Notes under the pieces: generated by a model | Databases searched by the model: none | What the model was told of the DNA's origin: nothing | The model's input: only the letters and a program-made list of their open reading frames with translations | Shown here: positions 33,090 to 43,420 of the stretch, piece by piece | Layout: each line of letters starts with the position of its first letter | Position numbering within the stretch: position 1 is the first letter of the stretch | Source of the DNA: Yponomeuta sedellus | Taxonomy: Eukaryota > Arthropoda > Insecta > Lepidoptera > Yponomeutidae | Direction: 5' to 3' | Assembly (NCBI GenBank): GCA_934045075.1 | Contig: OW203731.1 | Coordinates: forward strand, 9,219,975-9,283,974 | Length of the DNA: 64,000 nt | Position numbers and translations under genes: made by a program

Positions 33090-34599
33090 CTGGGAGTTAC
33101 AAAGGACATGGACACATCAAATGAGGCTAGGCGTGCAAGAAGATTCGCGACATTTCCCAAAGGCGCTTTCATTAATTGAGATGCAGGCGGAAACGCCACG
33201 AGAAATCATATAATCAAGACATTTATTTTTTATTTTCACACTGTGAAAAATGTTAGTGTTAAGATTTTCCATCTTTTGATCAGAAACGTATGTAAGATTT
33301 AGAAATTTTTGCTTCATTTCGTTCTTTGCGGAAAATAATAATTCAAAAATATCAATAATTTCTTAAATAATTTATACATTTTAAAAACCAAATGAAAATA
33401 AAAATCACTCAATGAATTTTCTAGGAGTGGGTCGTTGTCCGATTTTTCGACGACAAAACGCAACCGTTTTTTCTGGAACGAAAACAGGTCCTCGAAACGG
33501 TCCTCGTTCGCAACTGGTTTCATTGTATGCGAACGAGCAAGGCGCAGAGGACGGTCAAACGAGAGAAACTCTCGTTTCGTCTCGTCGACATTCGTCTCGA
33601 AGACTAGTAAAAGAAATGGTTGCGGAATGAGGTTGAGGACTAGTTAACGTTTTTCGTTCGATTTCAATATTTTTTCTTTAAATTAATGACCTTTCCTTCA
33701 CACTTTTCCAGGCTTAGGACTAAACATTAAAACTAAACTTTAACTTGAGTAAAAAATAAATACTAAATTACATAATTAACATTCATAATCAGTAAGTAGC
33801 ATTGAATTATTAATTCAAACTGAAAAAAATTAAACAAAAACCGTCACCCACGAGCTGCGCGATCGAGCGAGCGAGCGAGCGTCGCGACTCGTTACCATAT
33901 ATTGCTAAACGACATTAGATGCTATACCAACGACATTAAGATACACAGCAATAACCACTGCTTTGCGAACGAGACGAAATCACGAAACATCGGAAAAAAG
34001 AAGTTGTTTTACACGATATTCGACTGTATCTGTATAGTTATAGACATAAAGATGACTTTATTGTATCACAGACCAAAACGAACGGAACGAGCACGGAGCC
34101 GACGACGACGTCGCAATGATCTCATTGCGTTCTAAGCTCTATTAATATAGCATTAAAGGACATATCCGCGTGAAACAATCTAAGGACTGGTCTCGCGACG
34201 ACCAAACACTGGCACTGCTTTAGAATCGCTGGCACTGCTTTAGAATGAAACGTAAAACGGTCCTATCGTCGCGGAACACAAAACGGTCTTATAAAACGGT
34301 TCGTCTTTGCCTAGAATTTTCTATTCTTCTAAACTTAAACAAATTACATAAAGCAAATTACAAAATACCTTCAAATCGGTCGCGTCGTTTTCACCCGAAA
34401 AGGACGAATTAAGCGACTAACGCACGACAATGTTTTTTTCATACATAGATCATTTTATTTATAAAATGTGATGCATGTACTCTTGGCGATACAGCTATGA
34501 GTGCTCGCTGTGTGGCTAAGGTTAGTAATTGGTTAGGCTATATTTATAAAACACCTTTTTGTTCCGTCCATTGTAGTTGATCAAACGTGTTTAATACGT

Positions 34600-34787
34600 T
34601 TTATTCATCGTCAGGCTATACTAGTCCACTGCTGGACATAGGCATCCCTTAAAGAACGCCACGTTGAGCTATCTTGAGGCTAGTAATGCCCATAATCCCC
34701 ACGCTGGGCATGCGGGTTGGGGATCGCAGTTCGGTGGAATTGTACTGCAGGGGGCGCTGCTGCCCACCCCCCGGTTTGTGTCCCTTA
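34600..34787 (+). repeat. Lepidopteran interspersed repeat, left part (split by insertion)
   Basis: 'tagtccactgctggacatag', 'gcatgcgggttggggatcgc' and 'ccggtttgtgtccctta' form the 5' part of a repeat that resumes at 36535 with 'ttagtcgccttttacgacac'. I recognise this as a common lepidopteran repeat. Confidence 0.75.
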
Positions 34788-35227
34788 GGCCAGTATTGCA
34801 GGAGCGTACTCAAGCGCCAATCTCTACTTAAGACTAGTTTTGAGTATCTATTTAATTTTAGAACGTTACTTGAGTCGGGATTCATCAAGCGCCACTCAAC
34901 TGAGTAATAGCTAATTCGAGAACGATACTTGGGTAGCAATCTACTTAAGTAAAGATCAAATCTGTATTTACTCAAGTGTGGTCGGAACCACGCTTGAGAG
35001 TCGATCGGCCAGTTATTATAGTTGTCAATTTGGAATGTTTATTGCAAAATTCATATATTCGAAAACCTTGATTACTATGATGAAATAGTTAATGATAGCA
35101 GCAGCCCCTTAGGCATTAAACGGACGCTGAAGACCCCTACTGCATGGGTTCTAATAAGTGTTTATGTACAAAAACAATTACATTAATATTGGGGTGGTTT
35201 CATTGAATAAATTTCACGCAACACAAT

Positions 35228-35478
35228 CACTTCGCGAGCGCTTCCGTGCTTCGCAAGGTACGTTAGGCCGTTGGTGCCGGCTGTCATATAATGGCAGTCG
35301 TTAAGCCATGTCAAAGGCTTTATGGGCGGCTTGATAACTTCTGGCAGTAGGACCCGCTACTGTCTTACAATCCTCCACCAACCCGGACTTCGCCCCAGTG
35401 GTAGAGTATGGCTTAACCTTCTTGCGATGCAGGAAGAGACAAGTGCCCCAGCAGTGGGGACATACACGGGTTGATAAC
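35228..35478 (+). repeat. 5S-type SINE, 5'-truncated
   Basis: Starts at 'cgcgagcgcttccgtgcttcg', runs through CGTTAGGCCGTTGG and 'ccaacccggacttcgcc', and ends with 'cagtggggacatacacgggt'. It lacks the 5S-like head. Nested in the Harbinger-like element. Confidence 0.75.
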
Positions 35479-35485
35479 GAACACA

Positions 35486-35655
35486 ATCACTAGGATATCC
35501 TGTACTTTGATAACCAGGCAAGAACGTCACAAACATGAAAGTACACCGAGACTGTGGTCACTTGTACAAATATATAGGCCCACAGTGGGAATCGAACTCA
35601 CAAGCTCGGTCTTGGTAACCAAGCGACTTAGCGGCTAGGCCAACAAGACAGTCAC
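35486..35655 (-). repeat. tRNA-derived SINE, family B
   Basis: Tail 'cacaatcactaggatatcc' at left and an inverted tRNA head at right (GGTTCGATTCCCACTGTGG on the minus strand, about 35585-35610; 'cttggtaaccaagcgactta'). It abuts the preceding SINE. Nested in the Harbinger-like element. Confidence 0.7.
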
Positions 35656-35742
35656 AAAGAGGAATAAATAAAATAATCAGTTAAACAATCTCAGCTTTTT
35701 TATTGCTCATAAATTTGTAACATATTCTATATATCCGCTGTG

Positions 35743-35977
35743 TTGAAGTTGACTTTTTATCTTCCTCGAGGAGGATCCCGGAGGAGGAGGAGTTTTATGT
35801 TCAACAAGCAGGTTCCTCTCCGCTGCGGTGAAGTAGAAGTTTTATGTCCAACGAGCAGGTTCCTCTGCACTGCGGTGAAGTTGAGTTTTTGTCTTCTACG
35901 AGGAGGTCCCTCTCCACTGCAGTGAAGTTGACTTTTTATGTTCTACAAGGAGGATTCTTTCCACTATGGTGAAGTTC
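35743..35977. repeat. Minisatellite, 47-bp period, about 5 copies
   Basis: Units such as 'gaagttgactttttatgttc' plus 'aggaggttcctctccactg' recur every 47 bp; the 'ggtg/agtg' anchors are at 35827, 35874, 35921 and 35968. Copies differ at several positions each. It lies inside the Harbinger-like element. Confidence 0.85.
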
Positions 35978-36534
35978 CTTGTTCTCATTTTTTCACATCT
36001 CGTTTTAAAACAGCGATTAATGTTCAAATTAAACCACACCGACTATTTAAACATAAATAAATAGACAGACGTCAAGAGAATTATTTTATCGACATTTGTT
36101 ACGTTCCGTTCTGTACTCAAAGCGAATAAATAAACAAGAAGCGTGAACGTTTTGCTTCCTTTAAATATACGGTTCATTACAAACTAATAACTAAATAAAG
36201 AAACTTTGAACATTTTATTTACGAATACATAAACATTATTTTAGTTTCCTCTGTATATTTGACATAATTTACTAAGTTTCATCTTCACGTTTTTGTAACA
36301 TGCGTAAAACGGAATAAAAATCAACACTTGTATTTTTCTTGTCATAGAAAACAAACTTTGATCATAGACAATCTGATTGCAGTTCTGAATCTCTACTTAA
36401 GCAGTGATTGGCTGATCTCTACTCAAGAACTGTTTGAAAATAAAGGGAGTCCTTGAGCATCGATTCAGCGCTCAAGTAATGATTGGGCGTTCTGAAATCA
36501 ATCTGTTCTTGAGCATCGTTCTGTAATACCGGCC

Positions 36535-36603
36535 TTAGTCGCCTTTTACGACACCCGCGGGAAGAATTGGGTTGGTGCTATTCTCTAGGCCGACACCACA
36601 AAG
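36535..36603 (+). repeat. Lepidopteran interspersed repeat, right part
   Basis: Continuation of 34600-34787: 'gtcgccttttacgacacccg', 'gaagaattgggttggtgcta'. The two parts rejoin cleanly when the Harbinger-like element and one TTA are removed. Confidence 0.75.
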
Positions 36604-37349
36604 CAGAATGACATAAAGATGTCTTTATGAAGAGTACAAAGATTTCCTAAAAGTTTTATTAAAGAACATTCACGAAATTCTGATGTCGTTAATTGCGGAG
36701 ATTTCTGATAAATAATACAACTCTCAACAAGTCTACTACATCTAGAACACACATGCTTTATTGACCAAATTTATATGGCAGCACCCTATATATACATTTC
36801 CAGCAAAACAAACAGCTTCAAGTATAAACTTACAAACAAACCAGGCTGGGGCGTCCCCCGACCATGCTAAATAGCGTTATCGGCGTTTCAGATCGAAGAT
36901 TAAAAACAACGTTATTTAATTGAATTTATATCTCCTACTTTTAAGTATTCAAATTGATATATTCCGGTCTTTTAGTACATCGATAGATACGAACCTACCT
37001 CCGTTAGGCCAAGACTTATAATTTTTTAAAATAAATTTGTATGGAATACACCGGCTCTTTTTTTAAAAACTTAGACAAATGCGATTTGGAGTGGCGCGTC
37101 GAGGGTTCCGTACCATACCACCACAAAATATACTTGTAGTGGTATGGTACGGAAAATGTATTTTCCTTCATTCAGTCTGAAAGACAATTGGAATCGGTCA
37201 GGATTTGGTGCACGTTATATGGAAGCAGGGCAAGTAATTTCGTGGTGGGAAAGTTATTATTATTAAAAATAAAACTTCTACACAACACAATCACCCAATC
37301 CTGCGCCTAGATTATGTAACTTTTCACCTATACATCTGTGTGCGAGAAC
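36604..37349. other. Interval with a short palindrome and a SINE tail
   Basis: 37106-37121 and 37139-37154 are perfect 16-bp complementary arms (ttccgtaccataccac). 37279-37310 is a family B SINE tail fragment on the minus strand ('acacaacacaatcacc'). Nothing else is recognised. Confidence 0.6.
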
Positions 37350-37364
37350 AGAATGTTTACTTAC

Positions 37365-38405
37365 ACTATTTTTTTTATTTTTAATGCACTAACCCGTGCT
37401 AAGGAACAAATTTAAAAACCTATTTAGAGGCTAAAAATTTCACCCATGCCGGGATTCGAACCCGCAACCTCTGGCTATCCGTACCAGCGCTCTACCAATT
37501 GAGCCAATGGGCGACTCACGGCATCAGTGAAATTTCGAACCTCTTTACAATATTCTCTGTATTACGTACAGGCAGCGACATCTGACTTAAGCAAATTACA
37601 TTACTTACAGCCCCGACTACCTACTTTGCAGTTAGGTTTAACATCGGAACGAAATCACTGTACTCACATGATTACACTATTTTTTTTTATTTTTAATGCA
37701 CTAACCCGTGCTAAGGAACAAATTTAAAAACCTATTTAGAGGCTAAAAATTTCACCCATGCCGGGATTCGAACCCGCAACCTCTGGCTATCCGTACCAGC
37801 GCTCTACCAATTGAGCCAATGGGCGACTCACGGCATCAGTGAAATTTCGAACCTCTTTACAATATTCTCTGTATTACGTACAGGCAGCGACATCTGACTT
37901 AAGCAAATTACATTACTTACAGCCCCGACTACCTACTTTGCAGTTAGGTTTAACATCGGAACGAAATCACTGTACTCACATGATTACACTATTTTTTTAT
38001 TTTTAATAGGTAGAGCGCTGGTACGGATAGCCAGAGGTTGCGGGTTCGAATCCCGGCATGGGTGAAATTTTTAGCCTCTAAATAGGTTTTTAAATTTGTT
38101 CCTTAGCACGGGTTAGTGCATTAAAAATAAAAAAAATAGTGTAATCATGTGAGTACAGTGATTTCGTTCCGATGTTAAACCTAACTGCAAAGTAGGTAGT
38201 CGGGGCTGTAAGTAATGTAATTTGCTTAAGTCAGATGTCGCTGCCTGTACGTAATACAGAGAATATTGTAAAGAGGTTCGAAATTTCACTGATGCCGTGA
38301 GTCGCCCATTGGCTCAATTGGTAGAGCGCTGGTACGGATAGCCAGAGGTTGCGGGTTCGAATCCCGGCATGGGTGAAATTTTTAGCCTCTAAATAGGTTT
38401 TTAAA
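37365..38405. repeat. Inverted multimer of family A SINE units with 15-bp target duplication
   Basis: Two head-to-tail units in minus orientation (unit starts 37361 and 37672, period 311 bp) are joined at about 38005 to a partial unit and a full unit in plus orientation (38008-38098 and 38099-38405). The whole is flanked by an exact 15-bp direct repeat, agaatgtttacttac, at 37350-37364 and 38406-38420. The right arm 38008-38405 is nearly identical to the complement of about 37410-37806, leaving a loop of about 200 nt. Four tRNA-like heads are present: two minus (about 37438-37505, 37750-37817), two plus (about 38007-38064, 38308-38375). Confidence 0.9.
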
Positions 38406-38420
38406 AGAATGTTTACTTAC

Positions 38421-38589
38421 CTCTGCCGTATAGATATGAGGCGTAATATGTATCACACATAGTGAATACCACATCTCAGTAGATATCTGATACGTGACAG
38501 TGATATTGAGCCACATCATTGTACCACAAAGTCCAGTAGATATGTATTTCGTTTTTGCACATAGATGTATACGTGAAAAATTAAATAGT
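38421..38589. other. Unassigned interval
   Basis: No feature recognised between the SINE multimer and the next SINE. Confidence 0.3.
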
Positions 38590-38785
38590 CAAGGAGCAGG
38601 TCCTATTCCAAAATTAGGATATCCTAGCACAGGATATCCTAATTTTGGAATAAGACCAGGCAAGGACATCACAAAAATGAAGAAAAAGTTTTTTTTATAA
38701 AGTACACAGTACACACACCACAATGACAAAAACCAAACGCACCGAGACTGAGGCCCTTTGTACAAATGTACGGCGGCCCTCATGG
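38590..38785 (-). repeat. SINE family B with an internal palindrome
   Basis: The family B tail at left holds an inverted repeat: arms 38599-38625 and 38631-38657 (ccaaaattaggatatcct and its complement) around AGCAC. The rest of the body follows ('caggcaaggacatcacaaaa', 'gtacggcggccct'). The right end abuts ZIP11 exon 3 within about 35 bp. Confidence 0.7.
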
Positions 38786-38817
38786 TGGAAGAGGTGCCTC
38801 TTTGTGGGTCAACATAC

Positions 38818-39005
38818 CAGCGCAGATGAGTGGTGGTGCCGCCGTCGCTGCGTGGAGTGCTGGTTGTTGATGCAGTCGCTGAACTCCGAGGCGTGGTTGC
38901 CGTCTAGAGTTACCACGCTGGTGGGGTTCGAGGACCGCCGGTTCAGCGCCGTCATCATCTCCAAGTCTTCCACCTTCTCTTTCGTGTGGCTGGTCTTTGT
39001 GATCG
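38818..39005 (-). CDS. Zip11: Zinc transporter ZIP11, coding exon 3
   Basis: 188 nt with acceptor CGCCTTCCAG|CG and donor GCGCTG|GTATGT on the minus strand. The first two bases complete a Thr codon begun by exon 2; 62 codons follow (ITKTSHTKEKVEDLEMM ... RRRHHHSSAL) and end in phase 0. This is the poorly conserved hydrophilic loop between membrane segments 3 and 4 of ZIP11; the RRRHHHSS stretch resembles the His-rich loops of other ZIP proteins. There is no strong homology by itself; phase agreement with both neighbours and strong splice sites support it. Confidence 0.82.
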
Positions 39006-40214
39006 CTGGAAGGCGTAGTAAAATTGATTAAGTTTACACAGTGCACAGGGCCCGTACTTACTCTCTGAGAGATGGCCTATGTCTCAAGGTCGGATGTTTA
39101 TAGGCTGCATTATTCTACAATTTTAACTGATTTATTCTCATGGATCATTTACATCCTAGGTACATAAACTTTTAAAATCAGGATAGTTTATCTTATCTTC
39201 TTATCTTATAGTTTCTTTTTTGAGCTTTCTAATTAATTAACGTGTACAAAAGTATTGTTTATACTAGCTAGAGGACCGCTATTTAAGACCGTTTTGACGA
39301 AGAAATCACGCAATAACGTAAGAACTTAAGAAATTTATGTGACTGATGATTAGTGATGATTATTGCACTGGATATTATTCCAAGAAATTTAAAAAAGCCT
39401 TGACGACTAAAATTTTTTTTTTTTAAGTTTTCGCCGCCCCGGCAGCTACCACTAGGTAGGTAGCCACCGATAGGTACAAGGATACCCATTATTCCCCGAC
39501 TCGTTGTATTTTCATTGGTCTAGATTGGTCAACTTCCACATACTTTTAAGTATGTTGAAGTTGACTGTTGCCGATTTAAGAGTAGTTCTAGGTCGCCACT
39601 TGCCGCATTAGTGCCTCGATAGATGTCTAGTTCTTGCGGAATATAGGCAATATTGCCAAGGCCGCCGGTTATCATTGTTTGCTCAGACAAGATTAAGAAT
39701 TGCTCTATCTTTTTGGCAAGTATCTATGCTTAGTAATTTTGAAATATTTTAAATTAATGTAATGAGTGCCTGTATAAATTTGTAACAAAGATTTTCAGCA
39801 GTTTTATAATAATTAACGTTGCTCTGCAATACTGTTGTAGTAATGACAATAAATCATACTATTACACGGTCCAAAGACACCTTCTATTACGGTCCCACAG
39901 CATCTTACGCTAGGTCACCGACGTTATAAAACAAAGCGCCAGACCGTGAAGAGAATGAATTAAAATACGATAAGAGCGCATTAATTCACACAAGCTTAAT
40001 TCACTAACCTAGTATTAACCCATAAAAAGGCCATAAAAAGGCCATAAAAAGTTTAGATAATGAACTACTATCAGGAGGAAGCATTTCAACAAAATGTATG
40101 TATAAACCAAGTGTTTAATATAAAATAGTGCAACTACGAAATGGGCTTTTCCGAAGTAGCGAAGATATTACATATTGTGTTACAGCACCACCCATTATTT
40201 CTTTAGATAACATA

Positions 40215-40410
40215 ACATTTACATCCAGGCACAAACATTGCTTCTGGCCCCACACTAGGATATCCGGTGTGGTGGGAACCTGAAACAACGACATCACAAA
40301 CATGTAAACATCCAAAACCTGGGGTTTTCTTCCAGCCGGGGTTCGAACCCGGGAGGGACCTCTTGCATAGTAGGCAGATGCGCTACCGCTACGCCACAAA
40401 GGTCGCGATA
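40215..40410 (-). repeat. tRNA-headed SINE, family B variant
   Basis: On the minus strand: head 'gacctttgtggcgtagcgg' with B-box GGGTTCGAACCCCGG (about 40333-40347), body 'catgtttgtgatgtcgttg', and a tail near 40220. It matches the plus copy at 6480. Confidence 0.75.
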
Positions 40411-40889
40411 GGTAGGTAGTAGATAAGACTAGCAGTGCCCACGTCTTCAAGCGTGTTTAACGGATTAGCCTACAGCACATGCCACCCTTAATACTGGCCC
40501 ATTCTAAATCCTTACGAAGGACACTCTTTATAATAATATTTTAGTATATTTTTTGAAATATGATTTAATCTTAGGTAATAACAATTGTCAGAGAAATAAA
40601 GGCTATTTTTATTTTATTTATATTTATTTATATATTTTTTGAGGACCTAAAAGCAACGTAAAAATATATTTTAAAACTTTATTTTCCTAAACAGCCAAAA
40701 ACGCGGTCAACCATTTTTGTCTATGGTTTGAAGTCCAAAAAGTTGAAGACAAAGTTTGACATTCAATTTTCTGTAAGTGATCTCTGAGCATAGTGAAATA
40801 ACAACAACGCAACTATGATTTCATCGAATTGACATCAAAAATATACCAATTATCATTATTGCATTGTTCGACAATGAAAAAACACGTCA

Positions 40890-41027
40890 ATAAAGACCCC
40901 CGCGAAGTTGTGGATTCGTGTACCCAGTGAAATTAACATTCGAGAAACTTGGCTTAAACTTGCCAAAAGAGACCCAGACACTTTATCAATTGAAACTCGG
41001 GTGTATTTATGTGAAGATCACTTTGAT
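40890..41027 (+). CDS. THAP-domain exon (partial, opposite strand within ZIP11 intron)
   Basis: Open frame KLWIRVPSEINIRETW, then LAKRDPDTLSIETRVYLCEDHFD, followed by a strong donor (TTTGAT|GTAAGT at 41027/41028). It carries the Trp and the C-X2-H (CEDHF) of the second half of a THAP zinc finger. The first half (C-X2-4-C and FP) was not found upstream; an exon start near 40898 (caataaag|ACC) is possible. The last zinc ligand pair is intact and there is no stop, so it may be a real exon of a gene, or of a transposon, lying antiparallel to ZIP11. No downstream exon was identified. Confidence 0.5.
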
Positions 41028-41566
41028 GTAAGTCCTATAATAATCAATGTCCACTGGCTCTGGCTGAAAGATGTTTGTTTACATACTTTAGATGCTTTCA
41101 AGATGGCGGATAGCGTTTTCGCTGTTACGAATTAAACTGTTTACGAATAAAGCTGTTACAAGGAAAATTTTTTTTTACTTTGCAAACTTTGCAGCCATCC
41201 TGCATGCTTACTTAGCAAAATCAATATATTTCGGTTTCTTACGTTAAATACTATTGGAAATATTCATTTAACGCGTCAAATTTGACACGCGTCAAATAGC
41301 GGATTTACGGTAGTTTTTTCGGTCGGTCAACGTCGGTAGTTATTCAATAGTCGTCACTTGCCACAAGATCAATGAATGTCGTCGTTCTCTACTTGCAAAC
41401 TGATTCTCTTACTTTCAGTTGGGTAAATGCTTTTGATTTTTAAGTTTAAATAATCTTGGGCGTTCCCGAGGTACGTGAAAGCTCACAAAATAAACGGGAG
41501 CGTTCTAGAGAAACGACAGTAAATGTGCTTCGAGCTTTTTGCCGAACCGTGCAACTTTGTCCAATT

Positions 41567-41764
41567 CAATGAGCTGTTTTCAGCACAAATTCACAAAGTA
41601 CTTCGTACTTCATAAATGGTGCTTATAGGCGTGCACACGCATCTGCCAAATTTCACTTCAGCGCAGATTAATATTGACAGCCGTATTGCGGTTCTTCTAC
41701 GGCCACGCCTGTAAGCGCCATCTATGAATTGCTTTGTGAATTTGGTCTGAAAACGGCTCATTTT
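41567..41764. repeat. Imperfect fold-back repeat (about 60-bp arms)
   Basis: 41567-41633 ('gagctgttttcagcacaaat', 'aatggtgcttataggcgtg') is complementary, with about 10 mismatches, to 41704-41764 ('cacgcctgtaagcgccatct', 'tttggtctgaaaacggctc'). The middle is about 70 bp. It is MITE-like; the duplication at its ends is unclear. Confidence 0.7.
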
Positions 41765-41924
41765 GATCTCTGATCTTACTGGATTTCTAACTCACTACAC
41801 TATAATAATGTTATTTTTTAATTTTTTAATATAGTTCAGCTGTTCAGCTGTTATTGTGTTCTACTTATGTTCTTTCAATGTGTATACTTTGTTAATTATT
41901 TATGAATTTATATATAACTAGCTG

Positions 41925-42093
41925 ACCCAGCGAACTTCGTACCGCCTGACAGTCAATTCTTTTTTTTTTCTCTTCGTAAGAACCATCCTCGTACTTCAAG
42001 GAATATTCGAAAAAAAGAATTAGCAAAATCGGTTCAGCGGCTGTCGAGATTTGCGCTTACCAACACATTCATTTTTATATTATAGATATTCAT
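41925..42093 (+). repeat. LINE-associated tail repeat
   Basis: 'ctagctgacccagcgaactt' ... 'aaatcggttcagcggctgtc' ... 'tttttatattatagat' is a very common insect repeat tail. The complementary copy at 49915-50068 is clearly related. Confidence 0.75.
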
Positions 42094-42179
42094 TATTATT
42101 TTTATTTATGTAAATTATTTGTATGTATCTGTTGATAATTTTATTTATTCACACTGTTATTTAGGTAGGTATTTATATA

Positions 42180-42274
42180 GGTACCTCTGATATTATCATT
42201 TTCTATGTTTTTTGTACATCTACTTCCTTCTCTAATGTATTAGTCCAGTTCGTCCAAAGGTTGTCTGGAAGAGA
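42180..42274 (+). repeat. LINE 3' end, left part (split by hAT-like insertion)
   Basis: 'tttgtacatctacttccttc' and 'aaaggttgtctggaagaga' join, after removal of the insertion, to 43323-43420 ('ggaagagatcatttttagtg', 'ataaggccgcc', 'gtacaataaag'). I recognise this as the 3' end of a common lepidopteran LINE. Confidence 0.7.
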
Positions 42275-43322
42275 CACAGATCACCCCCAATAGATACCGC
42301 ATGATACGACATTTTGTTCTGGACCGAACTCACCGAATTATGAGGAAGGAAAGGTGTGCGGGGAACAAACAAGCGGGCGTGTAATTGGCTAATTCAAGGT
42401 CGCGCTAGAAAGCACAACTTAGTGATGTGACGTCAAAATCACAGGATAACAACTTATCGATACATACGGTGGCAGTCAATGATAGCGGATCAATTCCGAC
42501 GAAAAACAGATTTTATAGAATTAGGCGCCAAAATAGGGATTTATTTTATTTTGCTACTAGCTGTGCCCCGCGGTGTTTGTCGATTTTCACATGAAAATAA
42601 GATATTTTCCCGCAGTAAAACGTAGTCTATGTGTTAATTCATGGTCTCAGTTAACTCCATGCCAAATTGCCGTTTAGACGTGTAGAAGTAACAAACATAC
42701 ATTCACAAACTTTCGCCTTTTTAATATTAGTGTCATGGTTTAATATTATTGTAAATTATAAGTAAAACTAAGAAGAATTGCTTAGCAAAATCTCAATATC
42801 ATTTGTGTAAAAATATCGATAAAAACTTGAGCGCAAAACGCTCTACAACTCTAGTACCATCGCATGATTTTGATAAAAAAAAGACAAGTAATACTCATTA
42901 CCACAGGTCAGAAAGGAACATTTTCAAAAGACATCAACGATTCAACGCGTAGCGCAAGTTCAATTAATTATTTCATATTAAAGAACCATTATATTATCCT
43001 GACCTCAGCTTTACTTGTAAAATAAAAATATTTTGAGAGGATTTTGCTTATCGGTGGAAGGTGATCCTATCTTTTTGGAAGTTGAAAGTCTTAGAAGACT
43101 TCCCACACCACTTTATGCTACAAAACGGCATTAAAATTTCTGTTTTCATCCCAAAAGATTTTTAAAGGTTGTTGTCAATTGCCAACTACGCGCGGGTCTG
43201 AATCTTGGTCGCGACTTAAGGAGCGCATTCAAGCTTTGTTTCTTATCACACCTATTGCGCTAATGCGTGGTGCGCGTCGCTTGCCTTGCCCTGTATGCGG
43301 AATCTATTGGGGGTGATCTGTG
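42275..43322. mobile_element. hAT-like non-autonomous DNA transposon
   Basis: 1,048 bp. Terminal inverted repeats of 28 bp with one mismatch: CACAGATCACCCCCAATAGA at 42275 and its complement ending at 43322. It is flanked by an exact 8-bp duplication, GGAAGAGA, at 42267-42274 and 43323-43330, as hAT elements make. There is no transposase frame. An RTE tail (about 42555-42722) has inserted inside. Confidence 0.88.
42555..42722 (+). repeat. RTE-type LINE tail, nested in the hAT-like element
   Basis: 'ctagctgtgccccgcggtgt', 'gtagtctatgtgttaattc', 'taacaaacatacattcacaa' and 'actttcgcctttttaatatt' are the standard order of lepidopteran RTE 3' ends. Confidence 0.75.
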
Positions 43323-43420
43323 GGAAGAGATCATTTTTAGTGATAAGGCCGCCGTCTGTACTCTTAGGTTAAGAAATATCTGTGTAATTTCCATTTTTAT
43401 GTACAATAAAGAGTTCTCCA
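43323..43420 (+). repeat. LINE 3' end, right part
   Basis: Continues 42180-42274 and ends with an AATAAA-containing 'tacaataaagagttctcc'. Confidence 0.7.

Larger units (their letters stand above)
34788..36534. mobile_element. Harbinger-like non-autonomous DNA transposon
   Basis: 1,747 bp flanked by TTA on both sides (34785-34787, 36535-36537), interrupting the repeat at 34600/36535. Ends are inverted repeats: GGCCAGTATTGCAGGAGCG at left and, on the minus strand, GGCCGGTATTACAGAACGA at right (20 of the first 27 positions match). A TTA duplication and GG-starting ends are typical of the PIF/Harbinger group. Both ends carry many copies of an ACTYAAGTA-like motif. No transposase is present; two SINEs and a minisatellite have been added inside. 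Confidence 0.8.
33090..38817 (-). other. Intron 3 of ZIP11
   Basis: Contains the Harbinger-like element, the inverted SINE multimer and other repeats. 33410-34300 is an unusual CG- and cga-rich stretch (many 'acgaaac', 'cggtcctcg', (gagc)n at 33860-33880, and a doubled 'ctggcactgctttagaat' at 34208-34247), probably an unnamed repeat. No second gene was seen. Confidence 0.85.

Noticed and set aside
37550..37650. Hammerhead-ribozyme motif in the family A body ('cactgatgccgtgag', 'cgaaattt')
   Set aside because: The core CUGANGA is not present (CTGATGC instead) and the helices do not line up, so no ribozyme is claimed.
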